Below are positions 1 to 7,751 of a stretch of 64,000 nucleotides of DNA, in pieces. Under the pieces are notes generated by a model that saw only the letters and a list, made by a program, of their open reading frames with translations, had not been told where the DNA came from and ran no database searches. This DNA is from an uncultured Gammaproteobacteria bacterium (lineage in GTDB: Bacteria > Pseudomonadota > Gammaproteobacteria > Pseudomonadales > Pseudohongiellaceae): positions 124,001 to 188,000 of the forward strand of contig CAJXVC010000007.1 of the NCBI GenBank assembly GCA_913060975.1. Direction: 5' to 3'. The translations under genes and the position numbers were made by a program. Within the stretch, counting starts at the first letter, position 1, and the number at the start of each line of letters is the position of its first letter.

Positions 1-201
1 ATCACGAAATTGATTGGTTCTTCGCTCTTGATATGAGGCGGTAAGTGAAACCTGACTCTCATTTAAAGGTATTTGGGGGCAAAAGTGTTGAAGTTAAAGG
101 GGCCAGATTTCATTAATTATCAATCGTTCAAGCCGGAATTGCAGCGGTTTTATTCGCGGATTGAATGAGACCATAAAATAGACGCAATACAATTTGCGGT
201 A

Positions 202-365
202 AATCGAACCATTGACACGAGGGTTTTCAGTAGATGTGTCACTCCGGTACTTCGTCCAGGGCAACACGTTACAAGTACGAGGTCAGAGTATGCTTAGAAG
301 TGTGTCATGAGTTTAAGCTGTTCTTGGCCTAAACCTGCTGTATTTTTACTCTGACCTCATTTATT
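202..365. repeat. tRNA-Phe-derived fragment plus TIR-bounded module, copy I
   Basis: Bases 202-231 match bases 13191-13220 of the tRNA-Phe gene (tRNA nucleotides 31-60, anticodon loop to T loop) with 3 mismatches in 30. After the shared TTTTCAGT the sequence leaves the tRNA and continues with AGATGTGTC, which resembles the continuation in the two other copies. Further on, GGTCAGAGTA (281-290) and its perfect inverse TACTCTGACC (347-356) bound a short module followed by TCATTTATTT, ending just before the stop of the NHL gene. Bases 1-200 before it show no gene; a short open frame running in from the left edge ends at about base 42 and could be the tail of an unseen gene. Confidence 0.7.
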
Positions 366-379
366 TCCACATGTGTTTT

Positions 380-1450
380 TCAGGGGCGAACTCGCACATA
401 CTTTCTGAGTGTTCGTTCATTAATATGGGGGTTCGGGACCGGTTCTCCGCCGTACAGATTGCCTTCGCTATCAACAGTGACAAACTCCGCTCCGTTACCT
501 GGCAGGATGTTGGGATTTGCCCAGGGAAAGCGGATGAATTCTTTCACCCAGCCCGTCTGGTACTCACCGATGCGAATTCCCATTTCATAGCCCGGGTTTT
601 GGACGTTGTCTGACTCGGAGTCTGCGACATAGATTCTACCGAAGTTGTCAAAGGCGATTCCACTCGGGCGACCAAACTGGGTCCAGGTAGCAGAGTGGTT
701 GCCTTCCTGATCGAAGATCTGAATCCGGCTGTTACTGCGATCTCCCACGAACACTCGACCATCCGGATCGATGGCAATAGCGTGCAGGGCGCGAAACTGT
801 CCCGGGGCGTAGCCAGTCTCTCCCCAGGTCATGAGGAATTCACCGCGGCTGTTGTACTTCACCACCCGGTTGTTGCCACTGGCATTGTGGCCGTCCGCGA
901 TGAACACGTCGCCGTTGGACGCGATTGCCACATCACTTGGGGAGGTGAAATGATTCGGGCCGTCTCCCTGTTCTCCTGGCGTGCCAAGGGTCATTAGTAC
1001 TTCGCCAGTAGGGCTAAACTTGATGACGTGATGGCCGCGATCGTCACCCGCAGGAATATTGTTATCACTCACGGCATCAGTCACCCAGACATTGCCATCG
1101 GAGTCCACATCGATTCCATGGGGCCAGATAAACATGCCGCTGCCGAAAGACTCGACCACGTTGCCGTCAGGATCGAACTTGAGGATGGGGTCGAGATCCG
1201 AATCAAGACACTCTGAACCAAAACGATCGGGCCCGGCATCGCAACGGATCACGGCCCAGATATGACGCCCATCGGGATCAACTTTTGCTTTGCCGACTGC
1301 ACCCATCACCCTTCCGCCAGGCAGCTTCGCCCAGCCTTCGACGATTGCATAGGGATTGGTGGAATTCTGCGCGAGGGATTGCTGCGGTGTAAACATGGAA
1401 GCAAGTACGAGCAGGGCTGTTACTGACAGGATTTGGTTGCGAAAGGACAT
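380..1450 (-). CDS. secreted NHL-repeat (beta-propeller) protein
   Basis: About 356 residues. The ATG at 1450 is preferred over the longer frame (to 1519) because it gives a clean signal peptide (MSFRNQILSVTALLVLASMF, cleavage near SLAQ) and has GAGGTG just upstream. The mature part is a series of NHL-type blades with recurring motifs such as DPDGNV, DSDGNVWVTD, SNGDVFIADG, DPDGRVFVGD and DNFGRIYVAD, as in the peptidyl-alpha-hydroxyglycine amidating lyase-like and 6-bladed propeller families. Location should be periplasmic or extracellular. No enzymatic residues can be assigned with confidence, so a binding or lyase-like role is inference. It stands alone between two tRNA-derived repeat copies. 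Confidence 0.8.
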   Translation of the reverse strand: MSFRNQILSVTALLVLASMFTPQQSLAQNSTNPYAIVEGWAKLPGGRVMGAVGKAKVDPDGRHIWAVIRCDAGPDRFGSECLDSDLDPILKFDPDGNVVESFGSGMFIWPHGIDVDSDGNVWVTDAVSDNNIPAGDDRGHHVIKFSPTGEVLMTLGTPGEQGDGPNHFTSPSDVAIASNGDVFIADGHNASGNNRVVKYNSRGEFLMTWGETGYAPGQFRALHAIAIDPDGRVFVGDRSNSRIQIFDQEGNHSATWTQFGRPSGIAFDNFGRIYVADSESDNVQNPGYEMGIRIGEYQTGWVKEFIRFPWANPNILPGNGAEFVTVDSEGNLYGGEPVPNPHINERTLRKYVRVRP

Positions 1451-1560
1451 GGAGCACCTCGACGCTTTTTTGAATGAACTTTCGAGTATAGGTAGAACGG
1501 GGTTTAAGTCAATTGGCAACTAAGTGCAGGGGCGGTGATTGGAGAAAATGCTGTGGAGTG

Positions 1561-1680
1561 AATCGAACCATCGAGACGAGGATTTGCAGTAAACGTGCTT
1601 GCCGATTTTTAAATCAGAGCGTGCTAAGAAGTGTGTAGAGGTGATTTATTTGCGAATTATTGCGTTTGCACTCTGATGCA
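1561..1680. repeat. tRNA-Phe-derived fragment plus TIR module, copy II
   Basis: Bases 1561-1590 match tRNA-Phe nucleotides 31-60 (13191-13220) with 3 mismatches in 30. They are followed by AAACGTGCTT, the non-tRNA continuation shared with copies I and III. A module bounded by ATCAGAGC (1613-1620) and its imperfect inverse GCACTCTGAT (1668-1677) follows, and its left part (GTGCTAAGAAGTGTG) is shared with copy I. The unit separates the NHL gene from the SDR/MDR pair. Confidence 0.7.
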
Positions 1681-1787
1681 AACAGTCAATCTTGAATTAA
1701 TTAGATATAGCGTCCGAATCTGGCCAGCATTTCTTCCCAGATAGAATCAAGATTAGCTCGGTCAACATTTACTGAAGGATAGTTTCC

Positions 1788-2552
1788 ATGCAGAACAGAT
1801 TTGATTCGCAAGTGGCCATTGTTACAGGGTCCAGTTCAGGAATTGGACGCGCGACTGCATTATTACTCGCTGAACAAGGCGCTAACGTAGTTCTCGCAGC
1901 TCGAAGAGAAGCTGAGCTTGAATCGCTCGCTTCAGAAATAGTATCAAAAGGGGGTGCTGCCACATTTCTTGCTGGGGATATAGCAGATCCTGAATATGCA
2001 GGGAAACTGGTTACATTTACGGTAAAGAAGTTTGGCAAGCTGGATCTTGCTGTTAACAACGCAGGTGCTCTTGGCAGCCTGGGCGACATCTGTGAGATGA
2101 GCTTGGAGAACTGGGAAATGACTTTGCGTGTTAATCTCACCAGTGCATTTCTGTGTGCCAGAGCACAACTCCCATACTTGCTTCAAGCAGGTGGGAATAT
2201 AGTTTACACATCAAGTTTCGTCGGTCATACCGTTGGCTTTCCTGGCATGGGAGCCTATGGAGCAAGCAAGTCTGGCATCATTGGACTGGTTAAGTGTTTG
2301 GCGGCTGAATATGGCAAATTGGGTGTCAGAATCAATGCTGTATTGCCTGGTGGAACTGACACTCCCATGGCTAGAGAAGCCTCCCCAACTGATGATGACA
2401 TTCAACAGATAGAAAAGCTTCATGCAATGAATCGAATCTCGAAACCAAAGGAGATTGCGCGGGCGATATGCTTTCTAGCTTCAGATGAGGCTTCTTTCGT
2501 TACTGGTGATGCAATGCTGGTTGATGGCGGCATTTCAATATATCGGGTTTAG
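1788..2552 (+). CDS. short-chain dehydrogenase/reductase (SDR)
   Basis: 254 residues, the usual length for a classical SDR. It has the N-terminal cofactor motif TGSSSGIG (about residues 13-20), an NNAG motif near residue 88, a catalytic Ser in the SSFVGH stretch, and the YGASK catalytic Tyr/Lys motif near residue 160. The C-terminal FVTGDAMLVDGG is typical of the family. The Arg pair after the second strand (AARREAE) suggests NADP(H). Substrate cannot be predicted; many such proteins reduce ketones or oxidise secondary alcohols. AAGGATAG lies just upstream of the ATG. The next gene in the same direction is an MDR oxidoreductase, so the two may act on related substrates, but the 278-bp gap argues against a tight operon. 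Confidence 0.88.
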   Translation: MQNRFDSQVAIVTGSSSGIGRATALLLAEQGANVVLAARREAELESLASEIVSKGGAATFLAGDIADPEYAGKLVTFTVKKFGKLDLAVNNAGALGSLGDICEMSLENWEMTLRVNLTSAFLCARAQLPYLLQAGGNIVYTSSFVGHTVGFPGMGAYGASKSGIIGLVKCLAAEYGKLGVRINAVLPGGTDTPMAREASPTDDDIQQIEKLHAMNRISKPKEIARAICFLASDEASFVTGDAMLVDGGISIYRV

Positions 2553-2567
2553 GTGCGAATATGAGTG

Positions 2568-2680
2568 AAAAGGGGACGGATTTATTTTCGCTTGAACTGG
2601 CTGCTTGGTCTATGTCCAGCAATCATCTCATAAATCCCGTCTAATAATTCTGTCTCCATTAAAACAGTTCTGCCCCTTTG
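2568..2680. repeat. REP-like inverted pair
   Basis: AAAAGGGGACGGATTTATTT (from 2568) and the inverse-type AACAGTTCTGCCCCTTTG (about 2663-2680) bound about 110 bp after the SDR gene. Such GGGGACRGATTTATTT-type ends remind me of REP-like elements mobilised by REP-associated tyrosine transposases. That identification is from memory, and no transposase is present here. Confidence 0.35.
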
Positions 2681-2747
2681 TTTCCCCATTCCGCTCACCC
2701 ATGACATACTGACTCTGCTATAAAAATACGATTTGCGCTATGGGGGC

Positions 2748-2819
2748 ATGCCTTCATTGAGCGCTGAAGTACAGGAACAATTGGCGGTATTGCAACAAAT
2801 GATGCAAGCGCAATATTAG
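2748..2819 (+). CDS. possible 23-aa leader peptide upstream of the MDR gene
   Basis: An ATG preceded by a GGGGG run opens a 23-codon frame (MPSLSAEVQEQLAVLQQMMQ and three more residues). It closes with a TAG that forms part of the ribosome binding site of the oxidoreductase gene 11 bases downstream. The peptide is amphipathic and Gln-rich with no known motif. It could be a translationally coupled leader, or chance. No homology is claimed. Confidence 0.22.
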   Translation: MPSLSAEVQEQLAVLQQMMQAQY

Positions 2820-2830
2820 GAGAAGGGAAA

Positions 2831-3937
2831 ATGACTACTGGAAAACAGCTTTTTAGCACACTGGCCGATGGCAAACTAACCGTCGAGATCGCGGAAACAA
2901 ACTATTCTGATCCTACTGGAAACCAGGTGCTTGTTCAGATGGAGGCCGCGCCGATCAATCCCTCTGATCTCGCCCTTCTTACCGGCGCTGCAGATCTTGA
3001 AAATGCTGAATATTCAGACGGAAAATTCGTCGCAAACATGCCGGAGCCTTTCTTTAGTGCTCAGAAAGGCCGCCATGAGTCGCGTCTTCCAGTAGGCAAT
3101 GAAGGGGCCGGCACAGTGATTGCTGCTGGTGAAGGCGAGGCAGCACAAGCATTGATTGGTCAGCGAGTTGCCTGCGTACCGGGATCAGCGTACTCCCAGT
3201 ATTGCATTGCCGATGCCACCATGTGTCTTCCTCTGGGAGATATATCCTCTGAAGACGGTGCCTCTGCTTTCGTTAACCCGATGACTGCACTTGGCTTCGC
3301 AGAGACTGCAAGAATGGAAGGGCAAAGCGCTATTGTGCATACCGCCGCAGCCTCAAATCTGGGCCAGATGCTGATTAAGGTTTGTCAGGAAGATGATATT
3401 GCGCTGGTCAACATCGTCCGCAAGGCAGAGCATGTTGAGCTGCTTTCAAATCTGGGCGCAACGCATATAGTGAATTCCTCTGATGAAGATTTTTCCGACC
3501 AGTTGCGCACTGCCATTGGCAGCACAGGCGCCTATCTTGGTTTTGATCCCATTGGCGGCGGACAAGCAGTGGACAACTGCTTCAAGGCGATGGAGCAAGT
3601 TGCCGTGAATAATATGGCTGAATACTCGCGCTATGGTTCGAATCAGGAAAAGAAAATGTATATCTACGGTCGACTGGACATGGGGCCAACTATTCTGACC
3701 CCTGCCTATGGCTTTGGCTGGACTTTGTCCGGATGGCTGCTCTTTCCATTCCTGCAAAAAGCTGGCATGGAAACGATGGGGCGTATGCGTCAACGTGTGC
3801 TGAAAGGTCTGACTTCTACTTTCGCCAGCTCCTACAAGAGCAAGGTGAATTTGGAAGAGATGCTCACAAAAGAAGCGGTGACGGATTATCGTTTAATGAA
3901 GACCGGTGAGAAGTATCTGGTTACACCACAAGGATAA
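2831..3937 (+). CDS. zinc-independent MDR-family alcohol dehydrogenase / quinone oxidoreductase-like protein
   Basis: 368 residues, with the strong ribosome binding site AGGAGAAGG before the ATG. The N-terminal half is a GroES-like domain (APINPSDL near residue 39; GNEGAGTV near residue 94). A Rossmann domain follows (HTAAASNLGQM near residue 178; LGATHIVN near residue 212). The Cys/His ligands of zinc alcohol dehydrogenases are absent, so the protein belongs with the NADPH-dependent quinone/enoyl reductase branch of the medium-chain superfamily. It presumably reduces an activated double bond or quinone; the substrate is unknown. It follows the SDR gene and precedes a repeat-filled gap. Confidence 0.85.
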   Translation: MTTGKQLFSTLADGKLTVEIAETNYSDPTGNQVLVQMEAAPINPSDLALLTGAADLENAEYSDGKFVANMPEPFFSAQKGRHESRLPVGNEGAGTVIAAGEGEAAQALIGQRVACVPGSAYSQYCIADATMCLPLGDISSEDGASAFVNPMTALGFAETARMEGQSAIVHTAAASNLGQMLIKVCQEDDIALVNIVRKAEHVELLSNLGATHIVNSSDEDFSDQLRTAIGSTGAYLGFDPIGGGQAVDNCFKAMEQVAVNNMAEYSRYGSNQEKKMYIYGRLDMGPTILTPAYGFGWTLSGWLLFPFLQKAGMETMGRMRQRVLKGLTSTFASSYKSKVNLEEMLTKEAVTDYRLMKTGEKYLVTPQG

Positions 3938-3974
3938 CTGAGAAAATCGGTGAGGATTGATTCTCTGCAATGGC

Positions 3975-4066
3975 GGCTCGGGGCGGACCAACTTGCGAGA
4001 GCAAGTTAGGACAGCCGAAGGCTGGGCGTAGCCCGAGTCCAGAATGGACGAGTCAATGATCCAAAT
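3975..4066. repeat. 92-bp hairpin-rich repeat, copy A
   Basis: Identical to 11905-11996 except for one base. It contains consecutive short hairpins: ACTTGC-GAGA-GCAAGT, CAGCC-GAA-GGCTG, GGGC-GTA-GCCC and GTCCA-GAA-TGGAC. The single difference from the other copy (C to T in the first stem) turns a C-G pair into a U-G pair, so the fold is kept. The leading GGCTCGGGGCGGA resembles the 3' end of the tRNA-Phe gene read in the same direction. This could be a structured RNA or a DNA-hairpin recombination site. Confidence 0.65.
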
Positions 4067-4100
4067 CGGCATTGCATGGGGTAAGACGATGGGTGCCTGC

Positions 4101-4247
4101 CCTTCGATGCGGTGTAGCAACAGATGTTCTTGAGCATCGGTGTTGCCAAAGTTGCTGAATTCGGTGGCAGTTAGATAAGGGAGTTCCCTGCGGGCTTCGC
4201 GCTATCGCGCTCGTTGCTGATTGCTTCGCAATCGGTCGATCCACAGA
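4101..4247. repeat. dispersed repeat shared with the tRNA-Phe flank
   Basis: This stretch is clearly related to 12774-12919, and its first part also to 12029-12115. Shared blocks include CTTCGATG, AGCAACAGAT, GAGCATCGG, GGGAGTTCCCTGCGGGCTTC and TTGCTTCGCAATCGGTCGA. With the preceding 92-bp element and the following tRNA-like fragment it fills the whole gap between the MDR gene and the serine hydrolase. No gene is visible in 3938-4383. Confidence 0.6.
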
Positions 4248-4385
4248 CGCGAGGCTTTTCAGTAGACGTGTTGGTCAATTCCCTGTTTTAATCAATGAGT
4301 TAAAAACACAAAATCAGAGTGTGCTATGAATTTCAGATATTTCCAGTCCAAACCTGCAATATTTTTACTCCTGCCCAGTTTATTT
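4234..4385. repeat. tRNA-Phe-derived fragment plus TIR module, copy III
   Basis: Bases 4234-4263 match tRNA-Phe nucleotides 31-60 with 6 mismatches in 30. They continue into AGACGTGTT as in copies I and II. A module then begins with ATCAGAGTGTGCTA (from 4313) and ends with TTTTTACTCCTGCCCAGTTT (to about 4380), the counterpart of the right end of copy I. The stop codon of the serine hydrolase gene overlaps the end of the unit. Confidence 0.65.
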
Positions 4386-5673
4386 AGTCATGTTGGTGCT
4401 GCATTTTCTTAGTCTTTCGCTTTTTTATAGCAACAATGTAAAACACAGCTATTAGGATCAAGCCAGATCCTGTAATCATTGGCAGAACCATACTCGATAC
4501 TACCGCCTCTACATCGAGAAAGTCGGGGTACCCGGTTTGCCAAAGTACCCATTGTGACCCGATTCGAGTCGCGAGATTAGGATTGCCAGTTACCAGTACA
4601 ATAATCGCATCGCCTGTTGCTGGATTTATGCGAGCTGTGCTGTTGATCGCGGGTTCGTTTCCTCCATCATGTCCATAGACATGATCTCCGTCTTCGGTAG
4701 GCGCATATAACATCGTACCTAGTCCCCAAATATCTGCGCCAGCTGCGCGGCCATGAGGCTGTAGCATCAAGCTTAGAGTCTTCGTACTTAAAATATTCTC
4801 AATGCCTGAACCTGGAATCTGAGAGCGAACAAGTTTGCCCAGATCGCTTGCTGATGTGACAAAAGCTGTCGCGGCGCTTGAAGCATATTTGTAGGAAGGA
4901 ACAGGATTGCCATCAGAGTCATAAGACCCAGCGTTGTTGTCGTAATCTTCAAGGTAGGCGAATCCTGAGCGATGCATCCCGATCTGCGTGAATAGGCTCT
5001 TATCTATGTACGACTCGAAACTTTGACCAGTGACTTCTTCAACAATGAGCTCCAAAACGAGATAGCTACCACCAGAATATTGCCAGGTTTCTCCTGGTTT
5101 ATTATTGATTGCCAACGAGACAGTATTGCCGTCTGAGACACGTGGATTGGAAAGTGCTTGTTCCAGAGACGGTAAGTCTTCGTCCGCTGCGTAGTCACCA
5201 AACCCAAGACCATCTGTTAGTCCTGCTGTATGGCTAAGTAAATGGCGTACCGTTACCAGTGAAGTATCGAAATCGCTGGCAGGAAATTCCCATCTCGAGA
5301 GGTAGCTTGAAGCGGGCCTATCCAATTCTACCAATCCATCTTGCACCAGCTTCATTATGCCAATGGCCGTTATCCACTTGCTTAGAGAGGCAGTGCTAAA
5401 TACTGTATCTTCGTCAATCTGCTTGGCCGAGTCAGAATAGTATTCAGCAACAATCTGACCAGCATCGATTAGCAGAATTGCAGAGTTACCTGGGGAGTTG
5501 TTCTCTTCGAGGGTCGCAGTGGCATACTCAAAAAACCCATTGGTATTCCCCGCTTCAGCAACTGGTCTCATCCACCAGCCATAGAATGCGCTAATGAAAA
5601 CGAAAATGAGCCAGGCGACAACTGCCAGACATGAAACGAATATCTTGGTTAGAGTTCGACTAATCATTTCCAT
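4384..5673 (-). CDS. membrane-anchored beta-lactamase-fold serine hydrolase
   Basis: About 429 residues from the ATG at 5673 (a GTG at 5679 and an ATG at 5667 are alternatives). An N-terminal membrane segment is followed by a class C beta-lactamase/DD-peptidase domain. Its SxxK motif is SLSK near residue 97, the second motif is YSGGS in place of the usual Tyr-x-Asn, and the third is HDG near residue 335. A C-terminal hydrophobic stretch (about residues 395-415) ending in basic residues is probably a second membrane anchor. The family includes penicillin-binding-like peptidases and esterases; a resistance role should not be assumed. It is the last gene of a minus-strand cluster, and its start overlaps the stop of a 53-aa gene. 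Confidence 0.83.
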   Translation of the reverse strand: MEMISRTLTKIFVSCLAVVAWLIFVFISAFYGWWMRPVAEAGNTNGFFEYATATLEENNSPGNSAILLIDAGQIVAEYYSDSAKQIDEDTVFSTASLSKWITAIGIMKLVQDGLVELDRPASSYLSRWEFPASDFDTSLVTVRHLLSHTAGLTDGLGFGDYAADEDLPSLEQALSNPRVSDGNTVSLAINNKPGETWQYSGGSYLVLELIVEEVTGQSFESYIDKSLFTQIGMHRSGFAYLEDYDNNAGSYDSDGNPVPSYKYASSAATAFVTSASDLGKLVRSQIPGSGIENILSTKTLSLMLQPHGRAAGADIWGLGTMLYAPTEDGDHVYGHDGGNEPAINSTARINPATGDAIIVLVTGNPNLATRIGSQWVLWQTGYPDFLDVEAVVSSMVLPMITGSGLILIAVFYIVAIKKRKTKKMQHQHD

Positions 5674-5821
5674 CACCACTGTGAATTTGTCTAAGTCGAG
5701 ATATCGCGAGGCTGCTGGCTATTCCAAGCGTCAGGCCGAGAGCCAAGCTATCCAGAGCTAGCCATAACGCTATGGTAAAGCCGGCGCTTAGGCCAAAGTT
5801 CATAGTGCTAAATAGCTTCAT
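5660..5821 (-). CDS. 53-aa predicted membrane protein
   Basis: This short frame starts MKLFSTMNFGLSAGFTIALW and carries one long hydrophobic stretch (residues 8-40), then a charged tail ending QIHSGDGND. The AAAGGAAA ribosome binding site is well placed. The stop overlaps the start region of the serine hydrolase gene, which suggests translational coupling. It fills an otherwise empty slot in a tightly spaced cluster, and these points support a real gene. I recognise no family. A membrane partner or assembly factor for its neighbours is only a guess. Confidence 0.6.
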   Translation of the reverse strand: MKLFSTMNFGLSAGFTIALWLALDSLALGLTLGIASSLAISRLRQIHSGDGND

Positions 5822-5901
5822 AGTAATTTCCTTTGCACCCTAATATTGAAGTGTCTCCAAAGTTGGCGCAACAACTTGTGTAATCGGGATTGAATATCTA
5901 T

Positions 5902-6405
5902 TTACACTTGATTGCTGGCAATAAGTGAAATTGCAGCAATCAAATACAATCCCGCAGTAAAAATCGAGCCTAGTGTGCGCAAGTGATTTAGTCTGGTCCA
6001 CTTCACGCCGTATTCATTCCAGTAATCAACAGCTCGAAGTGAATGAGGATCCATCTTTTCTAGCTTCTTGTTCATAGGAACATTGCCAAGAACCGTGACC
6101 AGAAAAACAGAAGGCAAGTAGACGGCGGCTGCGAGCACAATCACAACTGCGCTCGCGCCCTCGAATGTAAACAAGGCATATCCAGCAAAAGCAGTGGAGA
6201 ACACCGAAATTGAAATCAATGCTGATACAAATTCCGTGCGCAGTACTGTGATGTTGATCTGCTGCATGGATTCGATACCTGCCGCGGGATTGGTCCGGAG
6301 TAATCCAGACATAATGAATTCTGAGAATGCTTTGAATACACCGGCTACCAAGGCACTCCAGAGTCCCAGGAACAAGCAAAAATAGAGAGTCCAATGGAAA
6401 GTCAT
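5902..6405 (-). CDS. DUF1772 (anthrone oxygenase-like) membrane protein
   Basis: 167 residues with four predicted membrane segments (about residues 5-25, 58-80, 84-106 and 145-165). The conserved loop GNVPMNKKLEKMD and the WNEYGVKWTRLNHLRT segment match the DUF1772 family, which contains fungal anthrone oxygenases but has no settled role in most bacteria. It starts 9 bases after the stop of the DUF4345 gene, so the two are surely co-transcribed. The reaction is unknown. Confidence 0.8.
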   Translation of the reverse strand: MTFHWTLYFCLFLGLWSALVAGVFKAFSEFIMSGLLRTNPAAGIESMQQINITVLRTEFVSALISISVFSTAFAGYALFTFEGASAVVIVLAAAVYLPSVFLVTVLGNVPMNKKLEKMDPHSLRAVDYWNEYGVKWTRLNHLRTLGSIFTAGLYLIAAISLIASNQV

Positions 6406-6414
6406 CGCTATCTC

Positions 6415-6822
6415 CTAGTTGGCATAGGCTGCATCTGGGTTCCTGTTAAGCTTCAACAGGGCTAATCCAGATAATAGTAGTAGGGCGATTTCGATAGCGG
6501 CTGCCAGCATTATGTCGACTGCTGGCTCACCATCAACTACGATGCTTAGAAGTCTGGTAATGCCGTAGCCGCCATATACCATTGTTGATAGCTTTAGCCC
6601 TCTCTCGTAATTGTCAGCCGCTAGTGCGCTATGCGCGATAACCAGCCCGCAAGCGAAGAGCAAGCCACCGGGTGATCTAAGCTCCGACATGAGTGCGGGT
6701 GATAAGTTTGGCTGCAGCCCATAGCCACTGAGCATATTGACCGGCTCAAATACAATAAAACTTCCAATCAATACAGCTACCCAACCATTGAGGGTTAGCT
6801 GTGTAGCAATTAGTTTGCTCAT
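6415..6822 (-). CDS. DUF4345-type small membrane protein
   Basis: 135 residues from the ATG at 6822. The longer frame to 6918 is rejected because it overlaps the upstream gene by about 100 bases. This start makes an ATGA overlap with the NmrA-like gene and is preceded by GGAGGG. Four hydrophobic segments and the motif LRSPGGLLFACG followed by YGGYGITRLLS fit the DUF4345 family. Function unknown; membrane protein, coupled to its neighbours. Confidence 0.78.
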   Translation of the reverse strand: MSKLIATQLTLNGWVAVLIGSFIVFEPVNMLSGYGLQPNLSPALMSELRSPGGLLFACGLVIAHSALAADNYERGLKLSTMVYGGYGITRLLSIVVDGEPAVDIMLAAAIEIALLLLSGLALLKLNRNPDAAYAN

Positions 6823-7673
6823 GCTGCTGCCCTCCATACATTGGTCTTGGCGACTTCTATCGCATAGTCTCGAAAATCTTTTGGTTCTCTGCCGAGAGCG
6901 CGTTGTACACCATCGCACAATGAGCTATTGCGGCCATCTAGAACGGTGGTGAAAAGATAGTCCATCATCCAAACTACAATTGCGGGCGCACCGGATGCCT
7001 TAATGCCGCCTACGAACTCTTCATGAGTGAGCTCTTGATATTGAATCTCTTTATCAAGTGCTTGGGACAGATCATTTGCTATATCCGCAAAGGTCATTAG
7101 TCGTGGGCCAGTTAGTTCATAAACTTCCCCAAAGTGACCTGGTTCTGTGAGTGCGGCAACCGCAACATCAGCGATGTCATCGACATCTACGAATGGTTCA
7201 GGGATATCTCCAGCAGGCAGTGCAATCACGCCGGCATGCACCATGTCGACAAAGGCACCTTCTGAGAAATTCTGGTTAAACCAGCTGGCACGAACGACTG
7301 TCCAGTCGACGCCGCTGTTTTGAACTATGCGCTCGCAAGCCTGTGCTTCTGCTTCTCCGCGGCCAGAGAGAATCACCAGGTGCTTCACGCCTTGTTTTAC
7401 CGCTTCATTCACCAACCCCTGAATGGCATGTGTCGCGCCAGGGACAGCCAGGTCAGGAGCATAGTTGATATAAACCGACGCCACGTCTTTAAGTGCCGGG
7501 GCCCAGGTTGACTCGTTGTCCCAGTCGAATGAAGGTGTTGCTGATCGAGAGCCAACTCGAACAGGAACGCCTTTGGCTTTCAGGCGTTCGACAATACGGC
7601 TACCTGTCTTGCCGGTTCCGCCGATCACCAGAGTTAGGGGTTGATCCAAGTTGCTGGATTGAGATATTTGCAT
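6819..7673 (-). CDS. NmrA-like NAD(P)-binding oxidoreductase
   Basis: 284 residues. The N-terminal GGTGKTGSRIVERL (about residues 19-32) is the atypical glycine motif of NmrA/HSCARG-like extended SDRs, followed by VPVRVGSRS for phosphate recognition. Later motifs (HLVILSGRGEAEA, VRASWFNQNFSEG, PFVDVDDIADVA, YELTGPRLMTFADIA) are typical of the azoreductase/NmrA group. Such proteins sense or use NAD(P)H, sometimes as quinone or azo reductases. It is the first gene of the five-gene minus-strand cluster and lies 117 bases downstream of the AraC-type regulator gene. Confidence 0.85.
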   Translation of the reverse strand: MQISQSSNLDQPLTLVIGGTGKTGSRIVERLKAKGVPVRVGSRSATPSFDWDNESTWAPALKDVASVYINYAPDLAVPGATHAIQGLVNEAVKQGVKHLVILSGRGEAEAQACERIVQNSGVDWTVVRASWFNQNFSEGAFVDMVHAGVIALPAGDIPEPFVDVDDIADVAVAALTEPGHFGEVYELTGPRLMTFADIANDLSQALDKEIQYQELTHEEFVGGIKASGAPAIVVWMMDYLFTTVLDGRNSSLCDGVQRALGREPKDFRDYAIEVAKTNVWRAAA

Positions 7674-7751
7674 AGCTAGTTTCCTCTAAGTTGTAGATGT
7701 ATAACTTGAGGACTAGCTTAAGAGATGCGCGCTCTGAGCTATTGACCGTCG

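Noticed and set aside
1-200. Gene fragment at the left edge
   Set aside because: One frame is open for only about 13 codons before a stop at about base 42, too little to identify.
3975-4066. Hairpin element considered as an integron attC site or hammerhead ribozyme
   Set aside because: No paired RYYYAAC/GTTRRRY core sites at the ends and no CUGANGA/GAAA hammerhead core could be found, and there is no integron integrase in the window.
4384-5673. Calling the serine hydrolase an antibiotic-resistance beta-lactamase
   Set aside because: The fold and SxxK motif are shared with many esterases and peptidases, the second motif is not the AmpC YxN, and a C-terminal membrane anchor argues against a classical secreted enzyme.
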